Positions 32,302 to 42,660 of a stretch of DNA of 64,000 bases are shown piece by piece (the stretch's first letter is position 1; each line of letters opens with the position of its first letter). The notes under the pieces are model-generated. The model saw only the letters and a program-made list of their open reading frames with translations, was not told the DNA's origin and did not search any database. This DNA is from Pelodera strongyloides (lineage: Eukaryota > Nematoda > Chromadorea > Rhabditida > Rhabditidae), in the NCBI GenBank assembly GCA_036852015.1, contig JAANDG010000031.1, forward strand, positions 310,001 to 374,000, given 5' to 3'. The position numbers and the translations under genes were made by a program.

Positions 32302-32542
32302 TTAAAGGGTCAGGCCCATTTCATGTAACCCCTATTTTATATAGCATATTGCACAATTATAGCGAATGGGCGTTGCAACTGCGATAGTTGGTTGGGTATG
32401 ACTGGCCATGGTAAATTGCTGAACAGTGTGTGAATTTTGTGCTTGAAAATTAGAAAAATATTGAAACCTAGTATAGTTGACAAGGAGAACCAGATGGAAT
32501 CATCAAAAATAGGGGTCATTTGAAATGGGCCTGGCCCTTTAA
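32302..32542. mobile_element. TTAA MITE, AAGGGTCAGGCCCATTTCA ends
   Basis: TTAAAGGGTCAGGCCCATTT at the left, inverse AAATGGGCCTGGCCCTTTAA at the right, TTAA at both ends, 241 bp. No coding capacity. Confidence 0.85.
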
Positions 32543-32670
32543 CTTAAACTCTTTGTATCTATAGAACCTGACAAGATCGCAATACCGCAAAAAGACACCA
32601 CGAAATAATAAACTACCCGCCTTCAGGATTCGAAGACGGTCGCCTGTCTTCTGAGCACAACGGAATCGAA

Positions 32671-33867
32671 TTGAAGGAACCGGAGACAACCGGTATCGGG
32701 CGCAGCCACCGTGTGATCGTGGCACACCCAAGAAGACAATGCGCACAAAATCCAGGAACCAATCGACGTGACGGATCGATGGCTACTGAACCCCCCCCCC
32801 CCCAAACCTCACCTCAGGGCTTGCAACCCACGGACCGAGGCCGTCGTCTATATGCAAAACATGTTGCAAAAAGAAGAAAAAACCTAATGGATTCCCGGTC
32901 TGGACTATGGAAACGTACGATTACGATTATGCCCTTTAACGCTCGATCAGTATCATCAGACGATATGCTGTCGAACCTCTTAAAGTCAATGGAAAACTTT
33001 AATTATGATATCATCTGCCTCTGTGAAACTCGATCACGCACCCTCACGACGGAACGCTCAAAAGAAGGTCACCTAATTGTAAGAGGCGCACGCGATCCCA
33101 CAACCAAGGCTGGAGGTGTCGGATTCATCATACACCCATCCTTCACGCAGAACATCCTGGCAACTGAGATCTTCGGTCCCCGCATCGGAAGAATTACCAT
33201 CGCCGTCGACAACCGCCGAACATTAAGTGTATACGTCGGATACTGTCCCACCCAGGACAACGAAGAAGAACGAGAAAACTTCTATAATGATCTCGGAACA
33301 CTTCTCCGATCGGACAACAGCACCTACAAGATCATCAGTGGTGACTTCAATGGATGTGTTGGTCGTCGTCAATACGGAGAAACCAACGTTGGACTTCACT
33401 CTAACGATACAAGAGATGAAGGCGGAGAACGTCTTATTGAATTCGCAACTGCTGAGAAACTGGCTATTGGAAATTGTTTCTTCCAAAAGCCACTCCACAA
33501 CCGATGGACTCACGTGTCGCCCGATAAGTGTCACAAACGTGAAATCGACTATGTCCGCACCTCACACGCTCACATCCTCCAAGATGTTGGTGTTATCACG
33601 AGGTGCGATTGTCCGTCAGACCACCGGCCACTGAGAACTCGTGTTAGGCTTTTCCGCCACAATTTGCAGTGGACACCTAAAACCACCGGACAGCGAAGAT
33701 CGTATGACTACGATGCATGTGGTTCGGCAATAAGGAGTCAGATACCGCAACTTACTCCTCACGACCTCCAAGTACGACAACCTGGTTTCGCTGACACAGA
33801 GCCTCCTCAAGACCACGTCTCTGCCCGCCCCCACACATCAGCAGGCACGAATCTCGCTCGCAACTAG
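32671..33867 (+). CDS. RTE endonuclease domain (frameshifted from RT)
   Basis: Encodes the target-site endonuclease of the LINE. Catalytic motifs in order: FNARSV (Asn), CLCETRS (Glu), SGDFNG (Asp/Asn) and SDHRPL (Asp-His). A poly-C run (10 C) at about 32790 lies in the N-terminal part. The frame is lost between about 33720 and 33867, after which the RT continues in the +1 frame, so a single small indel has split one original ORF. The start is not certain. Confidence 0.8.
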   Translation: MKEPETTGIGRSHRVIVAHPRRQCAQNPGTNRRDGSMATEPPPPQTSPQGLQPTDRGRRLYAKHVAKRRKNLMDSRSGLWKRTITIMPFNARSVSSDDMLSNLLKSMENFNYDIICLCETRSRTLTTERSKEGHLIVRGARDPTTKAGGVGFIIHPSFTQNILATEIFGPRIGRITIAVDNRRTLSVYVGYCPTQDNEEERENFYNDLGTLLRSDNSTYKIISGDFNGCVGRRQYGETNVGLHSNDTRDEGGERLIEFATAEKLAIGNCFFQKPLHNRWTHVSPDKCHKREIDYVRTSHAHILQDVGVITRCDCPSDHRPLRTRVRLFRHNLQWTPKTTGQRRSYDYDACGSAIRSQIPQLTPHDLQVRQPGFADTEPPQDHVSARPHTSAGTNLARN

Positions 33868-33934
33868 AGATCTCCTACGTGACCTCAGAGTCCGAAAACT
33901 CAAAGGCCTACCTTTCAAAGAACTCGCCAAAGAA

Positions 33935-35716
33935 GTGCGCCACCGCCTCGAAGCCGATCACACGTCATTCCGCACTGCCTCCCTACTAAAGGCTGCCCAA
34001 CAACGAAGAAGCCTAAAAACTGCGAAGCGCAAGCTGGACGACTTCTGCCATGTGCCAGTCTCTTTGAAGAAGCTGGATGGAACCCTGGCTAAATCTCAAA
34101 CGGAGAAAAGCGACACTATACGTTCCTTCTACACCGAGCTCTTCTCTACGAGCAACCCAAGGCCTCCCAACCAGCTGCCGCTACCTGACCCGCCTCTACA
34201 CTTTCTACCATCCGAGATAAGATCCGCCATTGAAGGAACTCCGAATGGCAAAGCATGCGGGGAAGACGGGATACCATGCGAAGTTCTGAAATCTGCAGGA
34301 CCTGAACTGTACTCCGCACTCGCTACACGCTTCTCAATGTATCTCCAGAGCTGCTGGATACCCAAACAGTGGAAGAGCAGTCGTACCACCCTTATTCATA
34401 AGAAAGGCCCTACCGAAGACCTCGCCAACTACCGTCCTATCAGTGTTCTCCCTATCCTCTACCGCATATTCATGAAATGCGTCCTGCGAAGAATAAAGAT
34501 CCGCCTAGAAGCCGCACAACCCGTCGAACAAGCTGGCTTCCGATCTGGCTTCAGCACGAACGACCACATCCACTCGCTGTGCCGACTGATAGAAGCAGGA
34601 AGGGAGTACCAAATACCCTTGGTCCTGATCTTCGTTGACTACCAAAAGGCGTTCGACTCCATCGAAATCCCGAGCACCCTGGAAGCTCTGAGTGACCAGC
34701 AAGTCGATCCAGCATATGTCAACATTCTGGCCGAATGTTACAGTGGACTCTCCACGAAAATCAAACTGCTAGAAGAACTCGTCGAAGTACCAGTCTCCAA
34801 GGGCGTTCGACAAGGCGATCCGATATCCCCCGCCCTATTCTCTGCGGCCCTCCAACACGCCATGAAGCAGTTGAACTGGAAAGACAAAGGAATCAGCATC
34901 AATGGCTCATTCCTCAGTCACCTTCGATTTGCCGACGATTTGGTTCTCATTGCGCACTCATCACAAGAAGCTGACAACTTGCTGCGAGAACTGGACTCCT
35001 CAACATCTCCTCATGGATTGCGCATAAATATCCAGAAGACGGTCCTGATGCGGAATAAGCACGCAGATCTACATCCTGTCTCCTTCCACAGCAACTCTCT
35101 CCCGGAAACCGATTCCTTCGTCTACCTTGGACGGGAAATCAACATGCAGAAAGAGCTTGCTCCGGAAATCCTACGCCGTCAGCGCGCCGGATGGGCTGCT
35201 TATCATCGCATCGAACCTGTGCTCCGAGCATCCCGGGATGTCAAACTGAAGGCAAACCTGTTCAATTCTACCGTCATCCCAGCACTCACATACGCTGGTG
35301 AAACGTGGGCCTTCACGGAGAAAACCGAACGAAAGCTGCCAGTAACCCAAGCGAACATTGAGCGAAGAATGGTTGGAATAACGCTCCGCCAACAACGAGA
35401 ACAAAACCTCCACAATACCGATCTTCGAAGACTCACACAAGTTCACGACGCTGTGGATCGAGTGAACTATTCGAAGCACAGATGGGCAGGACATATTATG
35501 CGCCGCTTTGACAATCGCTGGACAAGAGAGCTGACCGAATGGAGGCCATACAATTACAAACGCCCCCGAGGAAGACCTCCTATGCGGTGGGCTGATTCAA
35601 TTCGATTCCGTTGTGCTCAGAAGACCGGTAACCCATATATCCCCTGGCAAAGCCTCACCAGGAATCGTGTACAATGGAATGCAACATGGGACTCGCAGCT
35701 GTCAAATCGACCTTGA
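33935..35716 (+). CDS. RTE reverse transcriptase
   Basis: 593 codons in frame from the first ATG, with coding potential beginning upstream of it. Reverse transcriptase motifs: HKKGPTEDLANYRPIS, QAGFRSGFSTNDHI, VDYQKAFDS (first catalytic Asp), GVRQGDPISPALF and FADDLVLIA (catalytic Asp pair). The C-terminus has the RTE-type HIMRRFDNRW and RPRGRPPMRWAD motifs. It copies LINE RNA at the nicked target. Uninterrupted apart from the upstream frameshift, so the insertion looks fairly recent. Confidence 0.9.
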   Translation: MRHRLEADHTSFRTASLLKAAQQRRSLKTAKRKLDDFCHVPVSLKKLDGTLAKSQTEKSDTIRSFYTELFSTSNPRPPNQLPLPDPPLHFLPSEIRSAIEGTPNGKACGEDGIPCEVLKSAGPELYSALATRFSMYLQSCWIPKQWKSSRTTLIHKKGPTEDLANYRPISVLPILYRIFMKCVLRRIKIRLEAAQPVEQAGFRSGFSTNDHIHSLCRLIEAGREYQIPLVLIFVDYQKAFDSIEIPSTLEALSDQQVDPAYVNILAECYSGLSTKIKLLEELVEVPVSKGVRQGDPISPALFSAALQHAMKQLNWKDKGISINGSFLSHLRFADDLVLIAHSSQEADNLLRELDSSTSPHGLRINIQKTVLMRNKHADLHPVSFHSNSLPETDSFVYLGREINMQKELAPEILRRQRAGWAAYHRIEPVLRASRDVKLKANLFNSTVIPALTYAGETWAFTEKTERKLPVTQANIERRMVGITLRQQREQNLHNTDLRRLTQVHDAVDRVNYSKHRWAGHIMRRFDNRWTRELTEWRPYNYKRPRGRPPMRWADSIRFRCAQKTGNPYIPWQSLTRNRVQWNATWDSQLSNRP

Positions 35717-36210
35717 CGCTGAAGTACGAGTCGTCAAGGTAAGGTAAGGTAAGGTAATTAAAAGCTTTTGATTCATAAGGCATGTTTACTGGAAGCAAAT
35801 ACCATCATCTAACGATAAGAAGAAAGAAAAAGTACACTTAGATCTCGTGAGCCTCCTCCTTTAATAGTTCCATCAGTAACCCGATGCCGATGGATACATT
35901 TAAAACCGATCTTTAAAGCCGATCTCAATTCAGCCTATGTTGCCTGCTTTTAGGTTAGCAGTATGTTCGAACATAAAAACATTAATCGGCTTCAGCTTAG
36001 GCTTAGTTTGGAATGACTGTGTGGTACATCATGCGGATTAGATTTTCGTAATTCAGAAATACAGCATTTCACTTTGTATTTCTTTAAACTTGAACGCATT
36101 CTTACGTAGAAGCTGTTAGATTCCAGCTTACACTGTCACAATTATTGCACTTCCTTCTGACGTCACAGTGGACTAGAGAGTGAAGATTAGCGTTCATGGC
36201 CTCATTATTT

Positions 36211-36801
36211 TTAAAGGGTGAGGTCCACCTCAGAAAACAAAAAAGTTATTATTTTTATTAGATTCCCCGTGTCTGTATCTACCAGAATAACTAAAACAAA
36301 TTTGACAGAAAATTATTTCCAACGAAATATGAGCAAAAAATGGTCCAGCTTGAGTACCTCGGATTACGGTAGCCTGGTATCCTTTTTACATGTTGGTTGA
36401 GAAGAAAATTTTTTTTGAAAAATATTCGAAAAAAATTACAAACAAAAAATATGTTCTAAAATAACTACAACGCAATACAAATGACGAAGACGGGATTAAT
36501 TGTGCTTTGTTTAGCTCAGCAAAAAAATAAAACGCATGGTTTTAAAAAAGCAACAAACGCACAGCCATAATCCCGCCCTTTCATTGTCCCCAAACAACGG
36601 TAGCGAGAGCGCGGTTTATCATGCACCACACCCCATCGACGCCTATCGTAAAGATGGTACTGGAGGGCTATTTTTTGCTCCATATTTCGTTGGAAATAAT
36701 TTTCTGCCAAATTTGTTTTAGTTATTCTGGTAGATACAGACACGGGGAATCTAATAAAAATAATAACTTTTTTGTTTTCTGAGGTGGACCTCACCCTTTA
36801 A
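36211..36801. mobile_element. TTAA MITE (591 bp) that supplies the stop codon of the BTB gene
   Basis: Arms of about 110-125 bp: left TTAAAGGGTGAGGTCCACCT, right the inverse ending CACCCTTTAA, flanked by TTAA. The arms share TTAGATTCCCCGTGTCTGTA and differ by a few bases. The right end lies inside the last BTB exon: the reading frame continues three codons into the element and stops at TGA 36793-36791. Confidence 0.85.
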
Positions 36802-39584
36802 TAGACATCTTCAGAATTGCCTCGTTCAGCTTGGGGTCCTTCACCTGAATATACAAATAGACTGAGGAAAAGGGTAAAGTCATTTGCTTACCACTTCGTG
36901 TCCATAAGACGAATTGAGCACTTCATTCTCGTGAGCCTCCTCCTTAAAAACAAAATACTGGCCGCTTTTTGAAACACATCGTGGACGGCTGAATTCTTAC
37001 GTATTATGCTAATTTGCTCGAATTTGGCTCGATTTTTTATTGTAAGTTCATTTACATAAGCTGCATAAGAATTCTGTCCTACTCGATGTGTTTCAAAAAC
37101 CGGCCGGTCTTTCGCTTTAAAATGAAGTTATCACCCACCTTTTCCCATAACTTCATGTCCACAAGAGTTGTGATTGGCAGCTCAGAAAGGCGATCAACGA
37201 GGCTCCACTTCAATTCTTCGTAATCACTAAATGTGAGTGTTCGGAGTATGAATAATAGTGGCACACGTCGGTGTATTTGTAGCCAACGACAAAACCTTAG
37301 ATTAGATGTCACATGAAAGATCACACACAACTAACTTATTAGAAGTACGTTTAAAGCGAACTACCGGTCGTTTTTTGAAAAAATCGAGTAAAATCGAGCA
37401 AATTAACATAAATACGTAAGAATTCAGTTGTCCACGATGCGTTTCAGAAACCGGCCGGTATTTGGCTTTAAATCAGGACCACATTCATACCTTGTTCAGC
37501 GTTCAAAACCACATGGCGTATCGCCCTAATCTAAATTTAAAACATAGCATCTGATTATAGATTCCGTTAGGAAAGCACTAACATGTGTTCGAAGTCGACG
37601 ACCATTCCGAGAAAGTCGGCTAAAGTTTCCACAGCAATATTGGGATCGTTAACAAGGCGATAACCTGCGGATATACACTATTATGTTAATTGAAAATGGT
37701 TTAAATAATTTAAATTGACAGGCCCATGAGAAAAAAGTTTTTCCCAATTTATTTGTACAGCGTGTCCGAAATTGCAGTAATATTACTGTGAAAACCGCAT
37801 TGTTTGAAGCCCAATACTCACAGAGTTATACCCCGCCAAGCAGGCTTCGTTGTGGAGCCACAAACAAAAAAACCAAACAAAAAAGTAAACTCTTCTCCTT
37901 TAAATAGTAAGTCAGGGGGGGCTCTAATGGAGGTGATTTTTTTTGTTCTAGTATTGCTCGTTCGCCGTCAAAAACCGGCCTTTAGTTCGCTTTAAACAAT
38001 ATAGAACCTACTCATATGATCTCCGCAATGCATGCGCAAAAGTTCCACGTTAAACTTGTTTTCCATGCGCATCAGCTCCTTCAACTCAGGTACTGTAAAA
38101 AAAAAACTATGCAGACTATGCGCTCAAAAGCTAATGTTCAGTACATTCATAGGAAATCAGTGAGCCCATTTGGTGACGGTTCGTTGAATTTTTCAGAACA
38201 TTTGGTGATATGGTCCAAGTTTCACCGAAAACCGTTAACAACAGGCGCCAAATGGTCACCAACTGGTCACTAATCGACGTGTATAGTATAGTCACTACTA
38301 AGCAGAGGGGAAATACGAGTTCCCAAACCTGTTTTCTGCAGAATATCCACACATACGTTTTCAATAGCTGTAAGAAGAAGAGAGAATGACGCTACGGTCT
38401 CATCCTGTAACAACTACTGAAGGCAGTTAAAGCTAAATACCGGCCGGTTTTTGAAACATCTCAATTACTTGCATTCCTATGTATTTATGCAAAATGGGGT
38501 CTACTTGGGGTCGGTTTTTATTCTAATTTTTGCTCATTTGCATAAGTTGTATAAGAAAGCAGGTGTATGTACGCAACGCGTTTCACAAACCGGCCGGTAT
38601 TTCGCTTTAACGGGAAGACGAGCCCACTCCAGACGCTTATGATGTGCTTGACGCAGAGAAGAAGGAGATTTACAAATGTGCGCAAGCTTTGCGCCAAGTA
38701 CAGGCACCAGCTTTGCGCCAATCGTGGGTCAGCGGCGTGCGGCATACAATTACGTACCAATTTAAAACGGGAGAAAATGTTTTACCTTCCGGGATGTTTG
38801 TATACTTTTGTCCAGCACTGTACTCAATAAACCTTTATATATATTTGTACCAACTCTGTAACCCCTTTCAGCCCTGCAAGTTTGATAACCAAACGCTGTC
38901 GGATCTAATTAAAGCATATATGGCTGTTTGCCATATATGTCGTTTTCATTTGTAAACTAGTATGGAGAACCGGAATATTATGGCAGACTAGCAAAATTGT
39001 GTTTTTTTTTTCTCGTGGGCCTGACAGGCTTACCGGAAATTGAATTTCTTCTTTTGTTGGTTCCGAGGAATCTCTGAAGAAAAGTTTCAGAAATAATGGC
39101 GAGTAAGAAGCGAGGACGTTTGCACACACGTACAATGTATGACCTGAAATAATATATTGCTTGTAATCCGAAAGCTCTTAGGTTTTAGCTCACAAACCCA
39201 ATACTAACCCAATTTATGTTATTTCGAGTCAGTAATCAGGACTTTGTATGTACTGTTGCTGTGGAAAAAGTTTTCCACAGACACCAAAGGAGTTGTACCA
39301 AATGAGTGACCTAACAAAGTTACGAGAGAATAACTGTAGTCACAGTTAATCTACATTATCCACCAGCTAACAATTTTAGATCCTTGGTGGGAAGTGATGC
39401 CCTGCCACGAGATCAAAAAGCGCGAGCTTTGCACGGGGAGCAAGGCGTTACCACTAGGTGACAATGGACGATTAAAAAAGGATATTGACGAAAACCCACC
39501 GTCCTGTACTATAATTTTGTATTTCTTAAAGAAGGTTCTGCTCCTGAATTTCTCTGGCACCAATGGAGATGGGTCGACTACCAT
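36791..39584 (-). CDS. BTB-domain protein, C-terminus truncated by MITE insertion
   Basis: Exons 39584-39500, 39143-39034, 38404-38329, 38092-38012, 37664-37583, 37226-37139, 36844-36791; 576 nt, 191 residues. Lengths and phases match the plus-strand paralogue exon by exon (85, 110, 76, 81, 82 against 79, 88). Residues about 18-110 are a BTB/POZ fold: TFFKKYKIIVQDG, LYVCANVLASYSPLFLKLFF, then ELKELMRMENKFNVELLRMHC. BTB proteins act as dimerisation or cullin-3 adaptor subunits; which applies here is unknown. Beyond the MITE the same frame resumes at 36210 and encodes a CxxC segment (KCNNCDS) ending in a good donor GTAAGC, matching the paralogue's zinc exon. So this gene once had the longer C-terminus. 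Three ACCGGCCGG MITEs lie in its introns. Confidence 0.75.
36944..37120. mobile_element. TTAA MITE, ACCGGCCGG family
   Basis: Left end TTAAAAACAAAATACTGG is diverged; the right end AACCGGCCGGTCTTTCGC is intact with TTAA. It lies in the BTB gene intron, 19 bases from the exon donor at 37138. Confidence 0.65.
37351..37471. mobile_element. TTAA MITE, ACCGGCCGG family, internally deleted
   Basis: TTAAAGCGAACTACCGGTCG to CCGGCCGGTATTTGGCTTTA with TTAA on both sides; about 120 bp against about 175 bp for full copies. Confidence 0.7.
38427..38610. mobile_element. TTAA MITE, ACCGGCCGG family
   Basis: TTAAAGCTAAATACCGGCCG to CCGGCCGGTATTTCGCTTTA, TTAA-flanked. In the BTB gene intron before exon 38404-38329. 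Confidence 0.8.
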
Positions 39585-40053
39585 GCTAAATTGGAAACGT
39601 TATTCTTTTGTTTTATGATAAAGGATGCAAAATGAAAGCGAAGAATAGAGAACAAAAATAGAAAAATATACATTCTGAGAACGCATAACAGCGGTTTTTT
39701 TTCTCAAATCTTAAAGCGCAATACCGGCCTGTTTCTGAAACGCATCGTGGACAATTGAGTCCTTAGGTGTTTATGCTAATTTACTCAAATTTGCTCGATT
39801 TTTTTATTCTAATTTTTGCTCATTTGCATAAGCTGCATAAGAATGCGAAAAGATATCTGCATTCTTATACAGTTATGCTAACAAGGGCAAAACTCGGCCA
39901 ATAGGTAACTTATGAAAAATCTGCCGATGCCACACGATAAGCAATATATAAGGTAAGATTTTATAAGAAAGATTATCTCAGGAACACCTTTCGCAAGCGA
40001 GATAAGTTTTTTTTCGGTCATTGTCACAGGCTACCAGAACTATAATTTCAATC

Positions 40054-40125
40054 GTCGTTTAGTGTAGTGGATAGGGCTTCTGACTGCTAAAAGGAAGGTC
40101 ACGGGTTCGAATCCACGCTGCCGAC
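40054..40125 (+). tRNA. tRNA-like sequence, anticodon position GCT, left palindrome arm
   Basis: Contains a D-arm-like TAGTGTAGTGGATAGGGC, an anticodon loop CTGCTAA (GCT would read Ser codons), a T-loop GGTTCGAATC, and a T-run 6 bases after the 3' end. Pairing is imperfect: four or five of seven acceptor pairs, weak anticodon and T stems, and no long variable arm as nuclear tRNA-Ser should have. So it is tRNA-derived rather than a confident gene. Confidence 0.4.
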
Positions 40126-40786
40126 ATTATTTTTGCATTTATAACTGTGATATTTTTTACATTTTAAAACTTAAACTATGGATGTAAAGAGTACCTGTTT
40201 CGCGTCTGTTCTACTTTAATAGTGTTCATAACACTATTTAAGTTAAAAAAAAAAAAAAAACGGGATTTCATTTTTCCAATTTTTTCATGAAATCACTGAT
40301 GCTACCCATAGGGGAAAATGTCAGTCGAAAATTAAATGATGGAAACAACAATAAAAATGACTGTGAAGCATAACTTCGCAGTTTTAGAGTTTTATACGAT
40401 TGAAAATTATGTACTCCAAGTTGATGCTCACGAACTCCAAGTTCATGCTCATCCGAAACATATAATCGAAAAGATCATCATCATATATAAATATACATAC
40501 TATTTTTCAATCGTATAAAACTCTAAAACTGCGAAGTTATGCTTCACAGTCATTTTTATTGTTGTTTACATCATTTAATTTTCGACTGACATTTTCCCCT
40601 ATGGGTAGCATCAGTGATTTCATGAAAAAATTGGAAAAATGAAATCCCGTTTTTTTAACTTAAATAGTGCATGAAGGTGTTATGAACACTATTAAAGTAG
40701 AACAGACGCGAAACAGTTACTCTTTACATCCATAATTTAAGTCTTAAAATGTAAAAAATATCACAGTTATAAATGCAAAAATAATG

Positions 40787-40858
40787 TCCGCAGCGTGGAT
40801 TCGAACCCGTGACCTTCCTTTTAGCAGTCAGAAGCCCTATCCACTACACTAAACGACG
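40787..40858 (-). tRNA. tRNA-like sequence, mirror copy in right palindrome arm
   Basis: Inverse copy of the 40054-40125 sequence with one base change near the 3' end (GCGGAC in place of GCCGAC), which removes one acceptor pair. Same anticodon position GCT and same flanking T-run. Confidence 0.35.
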
Positions 40859-42354
40859 ATTGAAATTATAGTTCTGGTAGCCTGTGACAATGACCGAAAA
40901 AAAACTTATCTCGCTTGCGAAAGGTGTTCCTGAGATAATCTTTCTTATAAAATCTTACCTTATATATTGCTTATCGTGTGGCATCGGCAGATTTTTCATA
41001 AGTTACCTATTGGCCGAGTTTTGCCCTTGTAAGTGGGGTCCAATTGGGGTCTATTTTTTATTCAAATTTATTCTCATTTGCATGTACAGTGTAAGAAAGG
41101 AGGGTGCTCGATGCGTTTCAAAAACTGTCAGGTTTTTAAAACGCATCGTGGACAACGCATCGTGGACAACGCATCGTGGACAACCTGGATTCTTATGTAT
41201 CTATGCGAAGTGGGGTCTGATTGGGGTCTATTTTTTATGCTAAATCATGCTCATTTGCATATGACGCATAAGAATGCTGGTGTACCCGATGCGTTTCAAA
41301 TACCGGCCGGTATTTCGCTTTAAGTTGAGCGTTGTGTATGGGAATGCAGATGTGCAATATGCGTTTCAAAAAGAGACAGTTATAATTCTTTCAATAATAT
41401 GTTAAAGATAGTATGAATATACAAATTTGTTCTTTTATGTAATGAGCTTCGAGTGCCACGCCACCCTTTTTTCTAGTCCGGCGGAAAATTTTATATTAAC
41501 GACTTACTTTTATATAATAAGATTCTTTTATAATAAGATAAACCGATAGTATATATTGTTATTTTACTATGATTTAGAATAACAAGAACTGTCGTCACAG
41601 ATTCATAGGGAAAAAAATAGAGAGAATATTCTGTTGTTGGACTCTCTGTCAATCACGTGCGATCGTATGAGTAGGGCAATCAATGACACCCATACTTATG
41701 ACCGTAGGCACTAATTCTGGGAGTATGCTCCCGCTCTCGCAGACGGCTCCCGACCCCTTTGCCTTTGGAAAGGATCCCATGCTCATAGCCTGCATGTATA
41801 ATGTTCCTTGTTCGACTGACAGAGAGCCGAGGCAACGCACCATAAGTTTCTATTTTTTTCTTGAGACTTTTGCAGAAAACGTCAAAGTGAATGAACATGT
41901 GTAGGATGAAAAATGGTAATCTCCATACAAGTTAACGCATGAGTACCATTGCATTGCATGGCAAATTAGTATATATGGCAATTAGTATATTCGGACATTT
42001 CTTTTTACCGTATTCTTGCCTTTCTAATTAGGACTTGCAAATAGACATCACGACACGTGCTGGGGAAACGAGACACGAGACAGACTGCGACACGCGCGTT
42101 CAATAGATAATTTGCATGTGTATGTGTCGCAATTGCATTCATTTCTGGCGGTCTATCGCGAATTTTTATGCGGCGTATGCAAATGAACATAAATTAGAAT
42201 AAACAAATCGAGCAAATTCGAGCAAATTTTCACAAATACGTAAGAATGCAGCTGTCCACGATGCGTTTCAAAAACCGGCCAGTATTTCGCTTTAAAGCGA
42301 ACTGACAACTCCTTCCTCGTTCTCGGAAAGTAATATTTCACGCGAAATTGTTTG

Positions 42355-42427
42355 CTGGCTGTGGGGTCGAACCCGGGACCTCTAGCACAAAAGGCGAGAG
42401 CGCTACCGCTCGACTACGGGACTACGG
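42355..42427 (-). tRNA. tRNA-like remnant, anticodon position TTT
   Basis: On the minus strand: GTAGTCGAGCGGTAGCGC (D-arm-like), stem CTCGC with loop CTTTTGT and GCTAG (four of five pairs), then CCCGGGTTCGACCCC. The anticodon would be TTT (Lys). The T stem and acceptor do not pair well and there is no terminator, so it is probably a pseudogene. It lies directly beside an ACCGGCCGG MITE end (42295). Confidence 0.35.
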
Positions 42428-42431
42428 CTTC

Positions 42432-42660
42432 TACTGAGGCCGGTTTCACCAACTTTTCCGTGCGCACGGAACTTCCGTTTAAACGGAGAGAAACTTGCGG
42501 CACGCTTCTTCCGTTCAACGGAAGTTCCGTGCGCGCTTACTTGGCGTTTCACCAACATTTACGTGTGCTTAAGTAAGAAGTAAGAAGAAACTTCCACTCT
42601 GCTGTGCAAGTTTCTTTTCCATACTAGAACCTTCCGTGCGCACGGAACTTCCGTGAAAAA
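42432..42660. mobile_element. Foldback element with CCGTGCGCACGGAACTTCCG units
   Basis: Starts TGAGGCCGGTTTCACCAAC and contains the palindromic unit TCCGTGCGCACGGAACTTCC at both ends plus a middle copy near 42520. The GAGGCCG..TTCACCA start resembles the AGGCCGTATTCACCA family, but the right border is not clear. Confidence 0.5.

Larger units (their letters stand above)
32671..35760 (+). mobile_element. RTE-type non-LTR retrotransposon (LINE), nearly full length
   Basis: An apurinic-type endonuclease followed by a reverse transcriptase on the plus strand, then a 3' tail of four GGTAA units at 35739-35757, typical of RTE elements. The coding region is split by one frameshift. It lies in the gap between the third module paralogue and the BTB gene. 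The 30 bases 32646-32675 are the exact inverse complement of 35596-35625 inside the RT coding end, so a short 5' inversion or a second fragment marks the left border. Confidence 0.85.
39882..41029. repeat. 1148-bp palindrome with about 528-bp arms and a 92-bp loop
   Basis: The left arm runs from CAAGGGCAAAACTCGGCC (39882) to about 40410 and is matched base for base, with a handful of differences, by the right arm from about 40503 to GGCCGAGTTTTGCCCTTG (41029). Each arm contains one tRNA-like sequence. It lies between the two head-to-head BTB genes. No ORF of note. It may be a foldback transposon or an inverted duplication. Confidence 0.9.
39711..41323. mobile_element. ACCGGCCGG-family MITE(s) hosting the large palindrome
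   Basis: Outer ends TTAAAGCGCAATACCGGCC (39711) and CCGGCCGGTATTTCGCTTTA (41323). The interior has at least two partial family copies (CGCATCGTGGACAA is repeated three times at 41140-41175). The 1148-bp palindrome at 39882-41029 is inserted in it. Confidence 0.6.

Noticed and set aside
36892..36942. Possible 17-codon exon with EEAHENEVL
   Set aside because: Frame-neutral, but the paralogue joins its neighbours without it and the same sequence occurs inside a foldback element.
37502..37535. Possible small exon AIRHVVLNAEQ in the minus-strand BTB gene
   Set aside because: Including it breaks the frame of the next exon, whereas direct joining keeps phase and matches the paralogue.
39711..41323. 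CRISPR array or other prokaryotic repeat system
   Set aside because: Repeats here are inverted or irregular and the DNA is plainly eukaryotic nuclear; no direct repeats with equal unique spacers occur anywhere in the window.
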